From assembly GCF_000300255.2 (NCBI RefSeq), contig NC_020913.1, positions 1 to 64,000 of the forward strand: DNA of 64,000 nucleotides, given 5' to 3'. Shown one piece after another: positions 1 to 8,514 of the stretch. Origin of the DNA: Candidatus Methanomethylophilus alvi Mx1201 (GTDB lineage Archaea; Thermoplasmatota; Thermoplasmata; Methanomassiliicoccales; Methanomethylophilaceae). The position numbers were made by a program, and so were the translations under genes. Every line of letters starts with the position of its first letter. Positions within the stretch are counted from its first letter, which is position 1. Below the pieces are notes generated by a model. It worked only from the letters and a program-made list of their open reading frames with translations, was not told the origin of the DNA and did not search any database.

Positions 1-70
1 GAATGATGGCATCGGAACGGGTCCGTCTTTCTCGTTTTTAATGGATATCTATTACATGCAGTCCTTCGAA

Positions 71-99
71 GACCCCCACCCCACCATTTCCACTGGAAC
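71..99 (-). promoter_or_regulatory. Origin recognition box (ORB-like), left outer
   Basis: On the minus strand this reads GTTCCAGTGGAA followed by ATGG and a G-rich tail TGGGGTGGGGG. This is the layout of archaeal ORB elements, a TTCCANTGGAAA dyad plus a G-string. It is the mirror copy of the box at 2045-2075, sharing the same ATGGTGGGGTGGGGGT spacer and tail. Confidence 0.8.
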
Positions 100-130
100 C
101 CGATTTCTATCCGGGTGCGCGAAAAAAACA

Positions 131-162
131 CACCCCCACCCCTCTGTTTCCAGTGGAACTGG
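131..162 (-). promoter_or_regulatory. Origin recognition box (ORB-like), left inner
   Basis: The minus strand carries TTCCACTGGAAAC followed by AGAGGGGTGGGGGTG. It matches the box at 1977-2005 base for base through the dyad and G-string. Its orientation is the same as the neighbouring box at 71-99 and opposite to the right-hand pair. Confidence 0.8.
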
Positions 163-413
163 AAAAAAGAGATCATACCGAAAATTGATAATAAAATTTG
201 ATAAAAAGATAATACTGAATTTTAGAAGAAAAGTATTCCATGAAAAAGAAAAACAACATACCCAGCATATGAAAAAATAAAGAACAGACAGATAAGTATG
301 ATAATTAAATTCAAATAATAAGGATAAAAATATTTGATAATATTTGAAATAAACACTTTATGAAAAGAGATTGGCGATCCTTTAGGAAACGCCGAAAAAT
401 TGAGTTAATTCGT
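163..413. other. oriC: AT-rich candidate origin unwinding region
   Basis: The stretch after the left ORB pair is strongly AT-rich, with many runs of A and T between about 180 and 360, and holds no convincing gene. Archaeal origins usually combine ORB boxes with an AT-rich unwinding element beside orc1/cdc6, so this is the best candidate in the window. The 79-codon frame at 41-280 runs through the ORBs and is not considered coding. Assignment is by pattern only. Confidence 0.55.
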
Positions 414-500
414 TTAGCAGAAGTTTCCGATCGCCCAGAAAGCGACGATGGCAACTACGATTGCCGCAATGCAGCCTGCGATAGTGAGATAACCTTTCAT
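414..500 (-). CDS. 28-residue membrane microprotein
   Basis: A short minus-strand reading frame starts at ATG 500, preceded at about 8 bases by the ribosome-binding sequence GGAG, and ends at TAA. The product, beginning MKGYLTIAGCIAAI and ending FWAIGNFC, is one hydrophobic helix with almost no polar loop. It contains two cysteines, one in the helix and one at the C terminus. It lies between the candidate origin unwinding region and cdc6, and is divergent from cdc6. The clean Shine-Dalgarno and a length that exactly fits one membrane span argue that it is translated. Its function is unknown and I recognise no family. Confidence 0.5.
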   Translation of the reverse strand: MKGYLTIAGCIAAIVVAIVAFWAIGNFC

Positions 501-693
501 TTAGAGGTCTCCTGATTACGGAAACATATCCGATATCCTTATTAAATATTCGTTTCAGATGATTTAAAAATGAAACGAATCCAACGGAAACGACACGGAC
601 TATATCTTTTGAATAATCGATTTTTCATTATTAGAGAAACATTATATGTGGGTGTCATGTTAGGAAGTTCTACGCGAATAAGAGGTGTTTCAA

Positions 694-1938
694 GTGGCGG
701 ATTCTATATTCAAAAGGTATCTTGAAAAGAAAAACAATCTTATCAAGAACCGTGGGATCCTCCAAGCCACCTATGTTCCCGATGTACTTCTTCACAGGGA
801 TTATCAGATTGAGGAGATTGTAGATATCGTTGCTCCTTCACTCAATAAAGACAAACCATCCAACATCATCATAATCGGTCAGACTGGTACCGGAAAGACG
901 GCTGTCGTGAATTATGTAGGTCATGAATTGGAAAGAGCTGATGCAGAGAACAAAAACTGCAGGTATATTTATGTCAACTGCGAAGTGATCGACACTCCCT
1001 ACAGCATCCTATACAACATATCCAACCAGATAATAACGGATCCGAATAAGAAGATCCCTTTCACCGGATGGAGTCTGGAGAAGATATTCAACGAACTCGC
1101 CAATTACATCGATGACGAGAACAAGATATTCATAGTCGTTCTCGACGAGATAGATATGTCATTCAAGAAGAACGGAGATGACATATTCTATTATCTCACG
1201 ACCATCAATGAGATGCTTAAGAATTCGAGGGTCTCCATCATAGGTATAACCAACAATTCCACATTTGCGGAGAAATTCCTTTCACCTAGGATAAGGAGCA
1301 GACTCGGTGAAGAGAAGATAGTATTCCCTCCGTATACTCCCGAACAACTTATCGATATTTTGAAGAACAGGGCCGAACAGGCTTTTTATCCTAATGTTCT
1401 CGATAATTCCGTCATCCCGTATTGTGCCGCTATTTCCGCACAAGGCTCCGGAGATGCTAGAAAAGCTCTCGATCTTCTTAGAATATCTGCAGATATAGCA
1501 GAAAGGAACGGAGACTCCATAGTGACTTCTGCTCATGTAGACTATGCAAGGCAGAAGATAGAATTGGATGCCGTGGTGGAAGTGATAAAGACTCTTACGG
1601 ACCAATCTAAGATAGTGCTTATGAGTATCATAAAGACCCCTTCTTCCAATGATACCGGTTCTGTCACAACGGGAGAGGTCTACACGACATATGTGGAACT
1701 CAGTAAGAATCTCGGTTACAATCCTCTTTCTCAAAGAATGGTTGCCAATCTGATATCAGAGATGGATATGTTGGGTATCATTACAGCAAGGGTGAAATCC
1801 TTCGGAAGGGGAGGAAGGACCAAGGAGATCGATGTGAACAAGGTCTCCAACGATGTATTCTCCATCCTGAGTTCCGATGATATCTTCAGAGGTATGAATC
1901 TCAATCAGAAACTCAAAAAACAGACGACTCTCATGTGA
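694..1938 (+). CDS. cdc6: Orc1/Cdc6 origin-recognition and helicase-loading ATPase
   Basis: This is an initiator AAA+ ATPase that binds ORB boxes and recruits MCM. The 414-residue protein (from the GTG at 694) has the Walker A motif GQTGTGKT near residue 65, Walker B VVLDEID near 150, a sensor-1 segment IIGITNNS and sensor-2 GDARKALDLL. A C-terminal winged-helix region begins around 300 (SVTTGEVYTTY). I chose the GTG at 694 because GAGGTG lies 6 bases upstream; GTG 685 is the alternative. ORB pairs sit on both sides of the gene in mirror orientation, which supports an origin-linked initiator. Length is normal for archaeal Orc1. Confidence 0.95.
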   Translation: MADSIFKRYLEKKNNLIKNRGILQATYVPDVLLHRDYQIEEIVDIVAPSLNKDKPSNIIIIGQTGTGKTAVVNYVGHELERADAENKNCRYIYVNCEVIDTPYSILYNISNQIITDPNKKIPFTGWSLEKIFNELANYIDDENKIFIVVLDEIDMSFKKNGDDIFYYLTTINEMLKNSRVSIIGITNNSTFAEKFLSPRIRSRLGEEKIVFPPYTPEQLIDILKNRAEQAFYPNVLDNSVIPYCAAISAQGSGDARKALDLLRISADIAERNGDSIVTSAHVDYARQKIELDAVVEVIKTLTDQSKIVLMSIIKTPSSNDTGSVTTGEVYTTYVELSKNLGYNPLSQRMVANLISEMDMLGIITARVKSFGRGGRTKEIDVNKVSNDVFSILSSDDIFRGMNLNQKLKKQTTLM

Positions 1939-1976
1939 CGGATGTCTGATTTTTTTCGCGCATACTCGTTACAGTA

Positions 1977-2005
1977 TTTCCACTGGAAACAGAGGGGTGG
2001 GGGTC
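1977..2005 (+). promoter_or_regulatory. Origin recognition box (ORB-like), right inner
   Basis: The plus strand reads TTTCCACTGGAAAC then AGAGGGGTGGGGGTC, just downstream of the cdc6 stop. It is the inverted counterpart of the box at 131-162, so the cdc6 gene is bracketed by identical boxes pointing outward. Confidence 0.8.
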
Positions 2006-2044
2006 TTGTGTCGTCGTTTTTTCGGCACGACACTTCGTTTCCGA

Positions 2045-2075
2045 GTTCCACTGGAAATGGTGGGGTGGGGGTGTC
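2045..2075 (+). promoter_or_regulatory. Origin recognition box (ORB-like), right outer
   Basis: The plus strand reads GTTCCACTGGAAATGG then TGGGGTGGGGGT. It is the inverted counterpart of the box at 71-99. The box order outward from cdc6 (AGAGGGG type, then ATGGTGGGG type) is the same on both sides. Confidence 0.8.
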
Positions 2076-2152
2076 TCGATAACAAAACCCATCCATATTT
2101 TTCGCAAACCATTTTAGCATCCTGTATCGTGGTCTTCTTCGAGGCGAAAGAC

Positions 2153-2629
2153 ATGGGGATTTATGATTTCAAGGTCAGGGACATCTTCGGAAAATCCGTC
2201 GATATGCACGAGTTCCAAGGAAAGGTCCTTCTGATAGTGAATACCGCCACCGGCTGCGGTTTCACACCCCAGTACGAAGGGCTGGAGGCTCTCTACAAAA
2301 AATACAAGGACAGGGGTTTCGAGATACTCGACTTCCCCTGCAACCAGTTCGCATCGCAGGCACCCGGCAGCGACGACGACATCCATGAGTTCTGCAGGTC
2401 GAGATACGATGTCACATTCAGACAATTCTCGAAGATAGATGTCAACGGGGATAACGAATCGCCTTTGTACACTTTCCTGAAGTCCCAGAAGAAGAACAGA
2501 CTCACAGGCTCTGATATCAAATGGAACTTCACCAAATTCCTGGTCGATAGGGACGGGAACGTCACGGACAGGTTCAGTTCTTTCATATCTCCGGAAAAGA
2601 TCGAGGCGAGGATAGAGGAGACACTCTGA
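2153..2629 (+). CDS. Glutathione peroxidase-like thiol peroxidase
   Basis: This predicted cytosolic thiol peroxidase reduces hydroperoxides. The 158-residue protein shows the family landmarks in order: VNTATGCGFTPQY with the peroxidatic cysteine (a Cys, not selenocysteine) near residue 35, FPCNQF with the second cysteine near 65, and KWNFTKFLVDRDG near 120, which supplies the catalytic Trp and Asn. Archaea mostly lack glutathione, so the in vivo reductant is probably thioredoxin; that is inference. The ATG at 2153 was chosen because upstream sequence in the same frame runs through ORB DNA and GAGGCGA lies just before it. The gene stands alone and is convergent with the signal peptidase gene. 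Confidence 0.9.
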   Translation: MGIYDFKVRDIFGKSVDMHEFQGKVLLIVNTATGCGFTPQYEGLEALYKKYKDRGFEILDFPCNQFASQAPGSDDDIHEFCRSRYDVTFRQFSKIDVNGDNESPLYTFLKSQKKNRLTGSDIKWNFTKFLVDRDGNVTDRFSSFISPEKIEARIEETL

Positions 2630-2662
2630 CATCTGGCACATGTTTTCCAGGTGTCGGTTCGG

Positions 2663-3484
2663 TCACCTTTTCTTCGCCTTCTTGATGTGAAGACAGTCGG
2701 ATGTGTATCCTATGGCCATCAGCACCATTATCACGGTGACGAACGCGACAGCCAGATATCCGATGCTGTTGGAGGCCCATGTATCGAGGGCCGAGGTGTT
2801 CCCGTTGATCATGAGTTTCAACGATCCGAGCCATGGTATCTCCACCCATGCTACGGATCTGATGTTCTCGACGGCCACCAGGTCTCCGTATACGCCTATC
2901 ACCTGATCGAAACCTCTGTTGGTGACGGCGTTGTCCCCCATCGTCAGATATCCGCTTCTGCCGTTATCCAAGGTATCTAGATTTATCGACACTATCTTCC
3001 CGGCATATCCTACATCATACAATGTCAATGTGCCAGACATGTTGAGGTAGTCGTTGTATAGACTGCAGCTCCACATCCTGGTGCCCGTCTCGCTTCCGTC
3101 ATCGGTATAATATTTCAGCGATTCTGCCGACCATGTTCCGTCACCGTTGCTCTCGAGCCACAGTATCGCACGGTGGATGACGGGATTCCCGACGGAACGT
3201 TCGTACACGATGACGGATCCGTATTCTCCGAAGGACCTGTATCCGGAATGATAGCCCTCGACATAACTGACTATATCCGTCTTACTGGGACTTTTTACAA
3301 GAACCATGTCCCCGGTGTCTATGATGCCTATCTCGGATCCGTTCCCATGCTGCATGCTCTGGGATTCCACTACGGTGAACGGAGGATCCACTCCGGAAGA
3401 TTCCCTGACGGCTATGTTCCCGCCGACAAGGATCGCGACGAGGACCGCCAGGACTATCACGAAGTTACGGGTGTCCTTCTTCAC
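2663..3484 (-). CDS. Signal peptidase I, archaeal/ER type (S26B)
   Basis: This membrane-anchored protease removes Sec signal peptides. The 273-residue protein starts with a hydrophobic anchor (about residues 8-28). The catalytic serine sits in VESQSMQHG near residue 42, the histidine that replaces the bacterial lysine is in NPVIHRAI near 103, and the GDNAVTNRG box follows near 180. A second hydrophobic helix at about 240-262 lies before a basic tail KKAKKR. The start codon is GTG with no clear Shine-Dalgarno, so the exact start is uncertain. The gene is divergent from the dCMP deaminase gene. The Ser/His pair and two membrane segments match archaeal enzymes related to Sec11. Confidence 0.85.
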   Translation of the reverse strand: MKKDTRNFVIVLAVLVAILVGGNIAVRESSGVDPPFTVVESQSMQHGNGSEIGIIDTGDMVLVKSPSKTDIVSYVEGYHSGYRSFGEYGSVIVYERSVGNPVIHRAILWLESNGDGTWSAESLKYYTDDGSETGTRMWSCSLYNDYLNMSGTLTLYDVGYAGKIVSINLDTLDNGRSGYLTMGDNAVTNRGFDQVIGVYGDLVAVENIRSVAWVEIPWLGSLKLMINGNTSALDTWASNSIGYLAVAFVTVIMVLMAIGYTSDCLHIKKAKKR

Positions 3485-3540
3485 GGAAAGGACGAATGTT
3501 TTTTCCGATAATAAAGTAGTTATGCCTCTGGGACAATGAC

Positions 3541-4044
3541 GTGTCTATGGAAAGACCGTCCGCCGACAAATATTTCATGGACATGGCGAAGCTCGCAGCC
3601 ACCCGCTCGACCTGTCTCAGACGTGCCGTCGGAGCGGTCATCGTGAAAGACAAGCACGTCCTGTCCACCGGATACAACGGAGCCCCCCGCGGTACGCGCC
3701 ATTGCGAGGAGACGGGATGTCTGAGAATACAGATGAATGTACCGTCTGGCACTAGGCATGAACTCTGTCGCGGGGTACATGCTGAGCAGAATGCGGTCGC
3801 ACAGGCCGCATACTTCGGGACGAGCGTCAAAGGGGCGACCCTCTATACCACCACGTTCCCGTGTTCCCTTTGCGCGAAGATCCTCATCAACTCTGGGATA
3901 ACGGAGATAGTCTACGACGAGGGGTACATGGACGACCTGTCGAAATCCATCCTCTCCGAGACCAGCATCAGGATCCGCCGGATAGAGGCGGACAGTGTGG
4001 ATTCCATTCTGAAGGAAGAGACTCGCGAGACAGGTGATTATTAA
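3541..4044 (+). CDS. Deoxycytidylate deaminase family protein
   Basis: The predicted reaction is zinc-dependent deamination of dCMP to dUMP, feeding thymidylate synthesis. The 167-residue protein has the catalytic HAEQNAV motif (zinc His and proton-shuttle Glu, about residues 79-85) and [10 protein letters not shown] (zinc cysteines, about 103-108). The N-terminal segment [12 protein letters not shown] is typical of ComEB/dCMP deaminases. The start is either GTG 3541 or ATG 3547; neither has a strong ribosome-binding site. The ATP synthase promoter follows within 100 bases, so this is probably a single-gene transcript. Confidence 0.9.
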   Translation: MSMERPSADKYFMDMAKLAATRSTCLRRAVGAVIVKDKHVLSTGYNGAPRGTRHCEETGCLRIQMNVPSGTRHELCRGVHAEQNAVAQAAYFGTSVKGATLYTTTFPCSLCAKILINSGITEIVYDEGYMDDLSKSILSETSIRIRRIEADSVDSILKEETRETGDY

Positions 4045-4125
4045 ACCTTATCACGGAAATATTCGAAACGACGGATTTTCTGGGTTCTTCTTTTATAAAC
4101 AGTAGATTGGATTGACCGATGCCTA

Positions 4126-4135
4126 TTAAATATAA
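4126..4135 (+). promoter_or_regulatory. TATA box of the ATP synthase operon
   Basis: The sequence TTAAATATAA lies about 42 bases before the TTG start of the first ATP synthase gene. This gives a predicted transcript start near 4160 and a short leader containing GGGGAGTG. A second TTTATAAAC lies at about 4091. Confidence 0.6.
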
Positions 4136-4177
4136 TTAGGCGGATACAAACTCCCACGAATAGTCGGGGAGTGTAAT

Positions 4178-4510
4178 TTGAGCCGAACTGACATACTTTC
4201 GGAAATAAAGGAGGCTGAGTCCAGAGCGGACGAGACGGTCGCACAGGCCGAATCGGATAAAAAAGCCGCTGTGGCTCAGGCCCGCAGGGATTCTGTCAAG
4301 AGGATTCAGGAAGAGAGCGCCGCCGAGCGCTCCGCCTACGAGTCCGCTATGGCAGCGGAGCAGGCGATTCTCGATGAGGAGAAGGCAGCTAAGCTCGCCG
4401 AAGGCGAGAAAGAGGCCTCTCAGATCGAGAACGCCGCGAAGGATAAGATCAAGGAAGTCAACGATTTCCTCACGAAAGAATTCGAGAGGGCAATAGATGC
4501 TTCTTCCTGA
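4178..4510 (+). CDS. atpH: A-type ATP synthase subunit H (peripheral stalk)
   Basis: This is the first gene of the A1Ao ATP synthase operon. The 110-residue product is almost entirely a charged alpha-helical coiled coil rich in Ala, Glu and Lys. It has no membrane segment, as expected for subunit H, which pairs with subunit E to form the peripheral stalks. Translation appears to begin at TTG 4178 with GGGGAGTG 4 bases upstream. The stop overlaps or abuts the start region of subunit I. The order H-I-K-E-C-F-A-B-D confirms the assignment despite low sequence complexity. Confidence 0.9.
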   Translation: MSRTDILSEIKEAESRADETVAQAESDKKAAVAQARRDSVKRIQEESAAERSAYESAMAAEQAILDEEKAAKLAEGEKEASQIENAAKDKIKEVNDFLTKEFERAIDASS

Positions 4511-6635
4511 GTCGATGAGTAGGATTGTGATTGTGGGTACGAAGACCCGCATGGAGGATGCCATCAACGCATTCTACAGCGAGAAAGCTATCCACGTGAT
4601 CGATCATACCACCGGCGACGACGGGCTCTCCATCGGTTCCCCTATCCAGGGGACTTCCAAGGCATCCGAGAGGCTGCTGAAGATCAAAGCGATGGAAAAA
4701 GAGCTGGGGATCAAAAAGAAGACCAAGACCGCCGACATCGCGGTCGAGGATGTGCAGAAGCGCATCGCCGACGGCGAGGTCGAGAGCGTCGAAGACGAGG
4801 TCCTGAAGACCGTCGACGCAAGGAATGATCTTACCCAGAAAATCACTGAATTAAACTCTAAAAAGAAGACTTTTGAGATTCTGAAGAAACTGCCTCTGAC
4901 GCTTGACCTCTACAGCGGGTACAAGTCGGTGGCGGTTCTCGTCGGTACAACCGTAACCGATGCCGCGGCCGTCAAGATCGACGACGCCGAGGTCTTCTCC
5001 AGCTTCGACAAGAAAGAGGGCGGTGTCGTGGCCGTCTTCGTCAAGGCTGCCGGGAAGAGCAAGGCCGTCGACGCCCTTAACGAGTGCGGCTTCGTCGAGC
5101 TGTCCGTTCCCGAGTACACCGACAAGGTGTCCGCGGAGCAGGCGTGCCAGAAGGTAGACTCGGAGATCTCCGAGGCGACCGAGGCCCTCGAGGCGGAGAA
5201 CAAGACGCTTGAAGCTCTCAAAACGAAATACATGTCCTTCCTGAAAGGAAGCGACGAAGAGCTGTCCATCGAGGTCGAGAAGGGATCCGTTCCCCTCAGG
5301 ATCGCGGTGAGCAAGTACGCATACGTCATGGACGCATGGGTACCTACAAAGAAAGTGGACGCCATCAAGGCCGACCTCGAGCAGAAGCTCGGGGACGACA
5401 TCTATGTGGAGTTCCAGGAGACCCGCGGAAGGAAACTCGAAGATTCCGAGAACGCGGAGCCTCGTTTCAAGAACGTTCCGACGAAACAGAACAACGGAGT
5501 AGTCGTCGGCGAATTCGAGTATGCGACCAGCATGGTCGACATCCCGAAGTACCAGGAGATCGACCCGACCTTCCTGATCGCCATATTCCTGCCTCTGTTC
5601 TTCGGATACATGATCGGAGACATCGGGTATTCCATACCCTTCATCATCATCGGAGCCTACGGACTGAAGTACGCCAAGAACAAAGACTGGCGCTCCATCG
5701 GTCTCGTCCTGTTCTTCGGAGGAATCTGGGGAGCTATCTTCGGTATGTTCTACTACGGTGAAATGCTGGGAATGCACTTCATCGGCGGAGAATACAACGC
5801 CGCAGGTATATGGCAGTGGTATTCCGACAGTGCCGCCAACGACGGAACCAACATCACCTGGGACTGGATTCTGGGAGTAACCTTCCCCGACTGGTTCTAC
5901 GAGCTGATGCCCAACGTAGCGCACGGTGAGGGAGTCGGAAAACTCGAAGACGTCGGATTCCTGCTCAAGATGTCCGTGTACATCGGTATCGTGCACCTCC
6001 TTATCGGACAGCTGGTCGGCCTGTACAACATGCTGATCCAGAGGGGCGGCAAGTTCGCCTTCATCCACAAGGGAGGAATGATCTTCTCCTTCTTCGGAAT
6101 GATCTTCCTGTGCTACGCTCTCACCGATTTCATGTTCAACAGTGCCAGCATCACCGAGGGTATCACCTTCATCACTCTGATACTGGGTGTTGTCTGCATC
6201 GTCGCGGGAGTCGCAATAAACACCAAGGCGGAAGGAGCAATGCAGGCCGTCATGGGTATACCCGAGATCATCGGGCAGATCCTGTCCTACACTCGTCTGG
6301 CGGCTATCGCCATGTCGAAGGCCGGTATGGCCCTTGCGTTCAACTACATCATCTTTAAGATGATCATACCCAGCCACACCGTGGACGGGCTCATCTATCT
6401 GGACTACTCGTCCGGCATAGTGATGGTCATCATCGCGATCGTAATGTTCGCATTCCTGCATCTGGTCGTTTGGACCCTCGGAATCCTCTCGGCAGGTCTG
6501 CACGCTCTAAGGCTGCAGTACGTCGAGCTCATGATGAGGTTCTTCGACGGAGGAGGAAAGAAGTTCGCACCTCTCAAAGAGAAGCGTGTCAAAACCTTTT
6601 TCAGCAAAAAAACAAGCACAATTAAAGAGGTTTGA
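4497..6635 (+). CDS. atpI: A-type ATP synthase subunit I (membrane stator, a-like)
   Basis: This subunit holds the ion half-channels beside the K ring and links the membrane sector to the peripheral stalk. The 712-residue protein has a soluble coiled-coil half (about 1-350) and a membrane half with about 7-8 helices (about 370-690). The conserved arginine region LSYTRLAAIAMSKAG lies near residue 600 and TLGILSAGLHALRLQYVE near 660, both hallmarks of the family. ATG 4497 has GAGAGGG 6 bases upstream but overlaps atpH by 14 bases. ATG 4515 would give the more usual N terminus MSRIVIVG. Confidence 0.95.
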   Translation: MLLPESMSRIVIVGTKTRMEDAINAFYSEKAIHVIDHTTGDDGLSIGSPIQGTSKASERLLKIKAMEKELGIKKKTKTADIAVEDVQKRIADGEVESVEDEVLKTVDARNDLTQKITELNSKKKTFEILKKLPLTLDLYSGYKSVAVLVGTTVTDAAAVKIDDAEVFSSFDKKEGGVVAVFVKAAGKSKAVDALNECGFVELSVPEYTDKVSAEQACQKVDSEISEATEALEAENKTLEALKTKYMSFLKGSDEELSIEVEKGSVPLRIAVSKYAYVMDAWVPTKKVDAIKADLEQKLGDDIYVEFQETRGRKLEDSENAEPRFKNVPTKQNNGVVVGEFEYATSMVDIPKYQEIDPTFLIAIFLPLFFGYMIGDIGYSIPFIIIGAYGLKYAKNKDWRSIGLVLFFGGIWGAIFGMFYYGEMLGMHFIGGEYNAAGIWQWYSDSAANDGTNITWDWILGVTFPDWFYELMPNVAHGEGVGKLEDVGFLLKMSVYIGIVHLLIGQLVGLYNMLIQRGGKFAFIHKGGMIFSFFGMIFLCYALTDFMFNSASITEGITFITLILGVVCIVAGVAINTKAEGAMQAVMGIPEIIGQILSYTRLAAIAMSKAGMALAFNYIIFKMIIPSHTVDGLIYLDYSSGIVMVIIAIVMFAFLHLVVWTLGILSAGLHALRLQYVELMMRFFDGGGKKFAPLKEKRVKTFFSKKTSTIKEV

Positions 6636-6640
6636 TTGAA

Positions 6641-6883
6641 ATGGTCGTAGAATCTGGAGTAGCAGACATCACTAGTGGACTTATCGCAGTTGGAGCAGGA
6701 CTTGCAGTCGGACTCGCCGGTATCGGAACCGGTATGGGTGAGAAAGACATCGGAGCAGCAGCAGTCGGTGCAATCACCGAGGACTCTTCCCTCTTCGGAA
6801 GGGCAATGATCTTCACCGTTCTGCCTGAGACTATCGTCATCTTCGGTCTTGTCGTCGCCGTCATGGCAATGTTCGTCCTGTGA
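6641..6883 (+). CDS. atpK: A-type ATP synthase subunit K (ion-translocating ring, c)
   Basis: This subunit forms the rotating proteolipid ring. The 80-residue protein is a single hairpin of two membrane helices: the first rich in Gly and Ala (LIAVGAGLAVGLAGIGTGMG), the second carrying the ion-binding glutamate in LPETIVIFGLVV near residue 66. One hairpin per protomer is the usual size and differs from the fused multi-hairpin rings of some methanogens. ATG 6641 was preferred over the in-frame TTG 6632 because GAGG lies about 10 bases before it. Sodium or proton specificity cannot be read safely from this segment. Confidence 0.95.
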   Translation: MVVESGVADITSGLIAVGAGLAVGLAGIGTGMGEKDIGAAAVGAITEDSSLFGRAMIFTVLPETIVIFGLVVAVMAMFVL

Positions 6884-6900
6884 GTTCTAGAGGCCTTCAT

Positions 6901-7458
6901 ATGGCACTAGACAGCGTGACGAAGGAGATCCAGGCGTCTGCCGAGGCCTCCGTAGCCAAGATCCGTCAGGAGCAGGCCGCGGAGATCGATGCTATCAACA
7001 AGCAGACCGACGCCCAGATCGCCAAAATGAAAGAAGCTCAGGACAAGAAGGTCGCCGAAGCCAAGGAGACCCTTGACCGTCAGGAGCGTTCCAGCGCGGA
7101 GCTGGAGAGCAAGAAGCTCGTCCTCGCAAAGAAGAAGGAGGTTCTCTCTCAGGCTTTCGAGTCCGCCCTCGCGGAGCTCGAGAACGTGCCGGAAGCGCAG
7201 AAACTGACGTACTACAAGGCAATGGTGGCTTCCGCGAAGACCATCATCCCCGAGCCCAAGGCCATCATGTCCGAGAACGATGACTTCAGCGCATCCGACC
7301 TCGGAGTGAAGTCCGTAGAGAAAGACGCCCGCGTCTCCTCCGGACTCCTGCTCCAGAGCGAGGACGGATCCGTCGAGGTAGACATGCAGTTCCGCGTGAT
7401 CCTCCAGGGCATCTGGGACAAGAACCTGAAGCAACTGTCCGATATACTGTTCGGGTGA
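6901..7458 (+). CDS. atpE: A-type ATP synthase subunit E (peripheral stalk)
   Basis: This is the stator stalk subunit that binds the top of the A1 head. The 185-residue protein has a long charged helical N-terminal half (about 1-100, coiled coil with subunit H) and a globular C-terminal domain containing MQFRVILQGIWDKNLKQ, typical of the vATP-synt_E family. The ATG at 6901 has GAGG 8 bases upstream and is preferred to the upstream GTG at 6880, which overlaps atpK. Confidence 0.95.
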   Translation: MALDSVTKEIQASAEASVAKIRQEQAAEIDAINKQTDAQIAKMKEAQDKKVAEAKETLDRQERSSAELESKKLVLAKKKEVLSQAFESALAELENVPEAQKLTYYKAMVASAKTIIPEPKAIMSENDDFSASDLGVKSVEKDARVSSGLLLQSEDGSVEVDMQFRVILQGIWDKNLKQLSDILFG

Positions 7459-7464
7459 AGAAGA

Positions 7465-8514
7465 ATGTTCAACCGCAGCGGAGCAGGCAACTACTCGTAC
7501 ACTTCCGCGAGGGTGAAGGCGAAGAAGTCTAAGCTCCTCAAAGAAGAAGACTACAACAAGATGCTCATGATGTCTGTTCCCGAGATCTCGCACTACATCA
7601 GCGACGCAGGCTACTCGAAGGAGATGGCCGACCTCGGAAACAGGTACGAAGGGCTCTCGCTCGTAGAGTACGCTACGTATGCCAACATGGCGAAAGCCTT
7701 CCGCAGCATCCTGAACTCCTCCACCGGAGCATTGAGTCGGATGGTCAACGCGTATCTCACCAAGTGGGACTTCGAGAATCTCAAGACCATCATGCGCGGC
7801 AAAAAATACGGACTGCCCATCGAGGAGATCAGGGAGGACCTCGTTCCTGCCGGAAACCTCTCCATGGACGATCTGGACAAGATGCTCTCCCTCACTACGA
7901 TCGAGGACATCTTGGCCGCATTCTCGAAGAAGATCCACATCGTCGTACCCGACGACGTGATCTCCTCCTACAAGACCAACGGTATCCTCGGTTCCATCGA
8001 GGACGTGCTCGTCAAAGAGTACTACAAGAACCTGCTGGCATCCATAAGTTCCAGCGACAGACCCACGCAGATATTCCGCACCTACATCAAGACGTGCATC
8101 GACCTGAAGAATGTCGAGACCGTCCTGAAGTTCAAGGCAGACGGGATAACCGGCGACGTCGTCGTGGAGTACTGGATCCCTGGAGGCACCGAGGTCGACG
8201 AGAAGGTCATGTCCCAGCTCGCAGCAGCACAGGACATCCAGGCCGCCGTCAACGAGATGCAGCAACTCAGGATGTATTCGGAAATCAAGGACTCGCTATC
8301 CCAGGACTCAACCATCCTGGACGTCGTGGGTGTGATCAACAAGTACAGGGTAGAACTTGCCAACAAGGTTGGTCACATGTACCCCCTCTCCGTCATTCCC
8401 GTCGTGGACTACATGATCCACAAGGAGAACGAGGTCAGGAACATCAGAATGATCGCCCACGGGACCGACAGCGGTCTCGACAGGGACACCATGAAGAAAC
8501 TGCTGGTGATCTGA
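7465..8514 (+). CDS. atpC: A-type ATP synthase subunit C (central-stalk adaptor)
   Basis: This 349-residue soluble subunit is homologous to vacuolar subunit d. It is mostly helical and couples the central shaft D/F to the K ring. Recognisable segments are the N-terminal YTSARVKAKKSKLL and LTKWDFENLKTIMRGKKYG in the middle, which match the V_ATPase_C/AC39 family. The C-terminal IRMIAHGTDSGLDRDTMKKLLVI also fits family endings. The start ATG at 7465 follows GGGTGAAGAAG. The stop overlaps the start of atpF in the arrangement CTGATG. Confidence 0.95.
   Translation: MFNRSGAGNYSYTSARVKAKKSKLLKEEDYNKMLMMSVPEISHYISDAGYSKEMADLGNRYEGLSLVEYATYANMAKAFRSILNSSTGALSRMVNAYLTKWDFENLKTIMRGKKYGLPIEEIREDLVPAGNLSMDDLDKMLSLTTIEDILAAFSKKIHIVVPDDVISSYKTNGILGSIEDVLVKEYYKNLLASISSSDRPTQIFRTYIKTCIDLKNVETVLKFKADGITGDVVVEYWIPGGTEVDEKVMSQLAAAQDIQAAVNEMQQLRMYSEIKDSLSQDSTILDVVGVINKYRVELANKVGHMYPLSVIPVVDYMIHKENEVRNIRMIAHGTDSGLDRDTMKKLLVI

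Noticed and set aside
41..280. 79-codon frame at the left edge
   Set aside because: It runs through both ORB boxes and AT-rich DNA, and the product has no sensible composition.
2153..2629. Possible selenocysteine in the glutathione peroxidase
   Set aside because: The active-site codon is TGC (Cys); there is no in-frame TGA to recode.
4851..6503. Very long open frames antisense to the ATP synthase genes (also 6907-8265, 8409-10559, 10436-12295)
   Set aside because: They mirror strongly codon-biased genes and have acidic, His/Gly/Val-rich shadow composition and no ribosome-binding sites.
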